Origin: JBLRWS01 sp047921075
GTDB taxonomy: Bacteria; Bacteroidota; Rhodothermia; Balneolales; Balneolaceae
Assembly: GCA_047921075.1 (NCBI GenBank)
Contig: JBLRWS010000024.1
Location: 1 to 35,346, forward strand
Direction: 5' to 3'
DNA: 35,346 bases
The translations under genes and the position numbers were made by a program. The notes under the pieces are model-generated. The model made no database searches. It had not been told where the DNA came from and was given only the letters and a program-made list of their open reading frames with translations. This document shows, piece by piece, positions 33,819 to 35,346 of the stretch (the stretch's first letter is position 1; each line of letters begins with the position of its first letter).

Positions 33819-34895
33819 ATGATTGATACCATACAAATTACACGAACGAACGAGAGCCGGTTGAAGGACGTCGATTTTGACAATCTTGTGTTTGGAAAGG
33901 TGTTTGCCGACCACATGGTAGACATGACCTACAAGAACGGTGCGTGGGGCGAGCCGAAAATTCGGCCCTATGGCCCCATCTCCATTCATCCGTCCATGCA
34001 CGTGCTGCACTACGGCCAGGCGATCTTCGAAGGGATGAAAGCGTATTACGTGGATGAGAACACGATTCACCTGTTCCGGCTGGAAGATCACTACCGGCGT
34101 ATTTCGAACTCCTCGCGGCGCATGAGCATCCCCGAAATGGAGAAAGAGGTATTTATTGAAAGCATTAAAGAGCTGGTTCGGCTCGATCACGGCTGGGTGC
34201 CCAAAAAGCGCGGCCATTCTCTCTATCTGCGACCTTTCCTATTTGCCTCACAAGAGTATATTGGTGCCCGGGCCGCCGATGAGTATCGGTTTATGGTGAT
34301 TACAAGCCCCGTGGCGGCCTACTACAAGGAGGGTTTTAATCCGGTAAGCCTTACCACTACTGATAAGTACGTGCGGGCGGTAAAAGGGGGCACCGGGTTT
34401 GCCAAGGCGGCCGGAAATTACGCCGGGAGTTTTTACCCCGCCCGGCAGGCTCAGGAAGCAGGGTATACCCAAATTTTATGGCTCGATGCCATGGAGCACC
34501 GATACATCGAAGAGGTAGGCACGATGAATATTTTCTTTTTGATGGATGATGTGTTGGTTACCCCACCCTTAGCCGGCACTGTTCTTCCCGGTATTACCCG
34601 CAGTTCCGTTCTGGCCCTTGCAGAGGAGTGGGGTGTTGATACGGAAGAGCGCCGCATTTCGATTGATGAGGTGTTTGACGCTCATAAAGCCGGCCACCTG
34701 AAAGAGGTGTTTGGATCGGGCACCGCGGCGGTTATCTCTCCGGTGGGACTGATTCATCACAATGGGAAAACCATTGAGCTGGACCAGGAACATATCGGGC
34801 CGTTTGCCAAAAAAATGTTCGATTCCATTACCGGCATTCAGTACGGCGAGCGTGAGGATCCGTTTGGCTGGGTTCACCCTATCCACATTTCGTAA
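33819..34895 (+). CDS. ilvE: Branched-chain amino acid aminotransferase
   Basis: This pyridoxal-phosphate enzyme (fold type IV) exchanges the amino group between glutamate and the 2-oxo acids of leucine, isoleucine and valine. The 358-residue length fits the larger BCAT group (BCAT2/eukaryote-like) rather than the 309-residue E. coli form. HVLHYGQAIFEGMKAY opens the substrate site. The Schiff-base lysine is K196 in GTGFAKAAGNYAGS. EEVGTMNIFF and the phosphate-binding TLPGITRSSV-like stretch (here VLPGITRSSV) follow. An AAGGAG ribosome-binding site is at 33807-33812, and a weak TATCTTCT -7 box at 33763-33770. Two hairpins follow the gene, the second a clear terminator. It is divergent from recQ, with no other biosynthesis genes nearby. 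Confidence 0.96.
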   Translation: MIDTIQITRTNESRLKDVDFDNLVFGKVFADHMVDMTYKNGAWGEPKIRPYGPISIHPSMHVLHYGQAIFEGMKAYYVDENTIHLFRLEDHYRRISNSSRRMSIPEMEKEVFIESIKELVRLDHGWVPKKRGHSLYLRPFLFASQEYIGARAADEYRFMVITSPVAAYYKEGFNPVSLTTTDKYVRAVKGGTGFAKAAGNYAGSFYPARQAQEAGYTQILWLDAMEHRYIEEVGTMNIFFLMDDVLVTPPLAGTVLPGITRSSVLALAEEWGVDTEERRISIDEVFDAHKAGHLKEVFGSGTAAVISPVGLIHHNGKTIELDQEHIGPFAKKMFDSITGIQYGEREDPFGWVHPIHIS

Positions 34896-34920
34896 GAAAG
34901 CCGACGGTGAGAGAATAAAT

Positions 34921-34954
34921 AATACCCATGACACGTTTCATGTGCATGGGTATT
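34921..34954 (+). other. Hairpin after ilvE without a T-run
   Basis: AATACCCATG (34921-34930) pairs perfectly with CATGGGTATT (34945-34954), and an inner CAC/GTG can extend the stem. No T-run follows. It may protect the 3' end of the ilvE transcript. Confidence 0.6.
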
Positions 34955-34982
34955 CGTAACACCCATCTTAGTTCCCCCCAAG

Positions 34983-35016
34983 AAAAACCCGTTTGGCCAT
35001 GCTGAACGGGTTTTTT
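34983..35016. terminator. Rho-independent terminator after ilvE
   Basis: AAAAACCCGTT (34983-34993) pairs with AACGGG and TTTTT (35005-35015) around an 11-base loop, with six T after the GC stem on the plus strand. The A-run on the left makes it potentially bidirectional. Confidence 0.9.
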
Positions 35017-35346
35017 GTTGGTGTCAGGTTTTTGGAGACGGAAGTTGCAGAGGTACGAAAAGGGGGAGCTCTCAAGTCCGTAGTTCCTTCGTTCGGAATC
35101 AGCCTGTTTCAGCGTACACGGTCCACCCCGAGGCGAACGCCACGCCGGGAGCCGTTGCGGTTTTGAGGATAGGAACTTGCCTTTTTTTCACACTCTATTC
35201 TTCGCTATAACGTATACGCACACAACGGCTTGCACTCATTTTCAACCGTGCGCACATCCCTCCCCGCACATTTTTTTTGTAACAAACGGCCCGGTTTCTG
35301 CTCTTTTTAGTAACCGCTCAGAAACCACACGCCATGCCGGGAGTAT
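35017..35346. other. Apparently non-coding interval at the right edge
   Basis: I see no open reading frame with protein-like content, no tRNA and no recognisable RNA gene here. It holds an inverted repeat GGTTTCTG/CAGAAACC (35293-35300 and 35319-35326), and two near-identical 15-mers (ACGCCACGCCGGGAG at 35137-35151, ACGCCATGCCGGGAG at 35329-35343). A further AGTTCCT/AGGAACT pair lies at 35082-35088 and 35171-35177. A structured RNA or the leader of the next gene is possible but unsupported. Confidence 0.5.

Noticed and set aside
35046..35120. TCGTTCGGAATC near the right edge considered as a tRNA T-arm
   Set aside because: It does not fit GTTCGAAnC spacing and no acceptor or anticodon stem can be formed around it.

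Overview
This window is an almost fully coding stretch of chromosome from a bacterium of the Fibrobacteres-Chlorobi-Bacteroidetes group, most probably a Balneolaceae-type organism (Balneolota/Rhodothermota). Four things point there. Two secreted proteins end in type IX secretion (T9SS) sorting domains that open with NFPNPFNP or NFPNPFIP. The replicative polymerase DnaE carries its own N-terminal proofreading exonuclease. Several upstream regions contain Bacteroidetes-type promoter boxes (TTTG, about 20 bases, TAnnTTTG). Shine-Dalgarno sites are mostly weak. These are inferences from sequence recall, not from a database search.

Layout. Positions 1-6.7 kb hold tsaD (tRNA t6A), a membrane-anchored alpha/beta hydrolase, the 1407-residue exonuclease-DnaE fusion and trxA with a clear terminator. 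Positions 6.8-12.4 kb are a three-gene RND efflux operon (adaptor, pump, TolC-like channel) behind an inverted repeat that looks like a repressor operator. On the opposite strand, 12.4-14.1 kb carries glutamate dehydrogenase followed by an RsbW-like anti-sigma kinase. Positions 14.4-17.4 kb hold a divergent PiT-like membrane protein, an HNH nuclease and mnmA. Positions 17.4-19.8 kb are a three-gene cluster for exported proteins: a DUF4412-like protein and a 5'-nucleotidase split into two genes in reversed domain order. Positions 19.9-22.7 kb hold a large AsmA-like protein interrupted by a 100-N assembly gap. Then follow tag (minus), ppc (plus), a T9SS-secreted GH13 amylase with a starch-binding-like module (minus), a T9SS-secreted metalloprotease (minus), a recQ-UDG operon (minus) and ilvE (plus). 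The last 330 bases appear non-coding.

No CRISPR array, transposon, prophage or tRNA/rRNA gene was seen, and most genes are core functions. The most interesting signals are regulatory. A perfect 14-bp LacI-type palindrome sits at the predicted transcription start of the amylase gene. Its AAGCGCTT core recurs exactly twice more, in the upstream regions of glutamate dehydrogenase and PEP carboxylase, which suggests a carbon-metabolism regulon. At the recQ start, a 17-bp tandem duplication creates a six-codon upstream ORF whose stop overlaps the recQ start codon. The PiT-like protein, the metalloprotease with leishmanolysin-like spacing and the split nucleotidase are the protein-level items most worth a second look.
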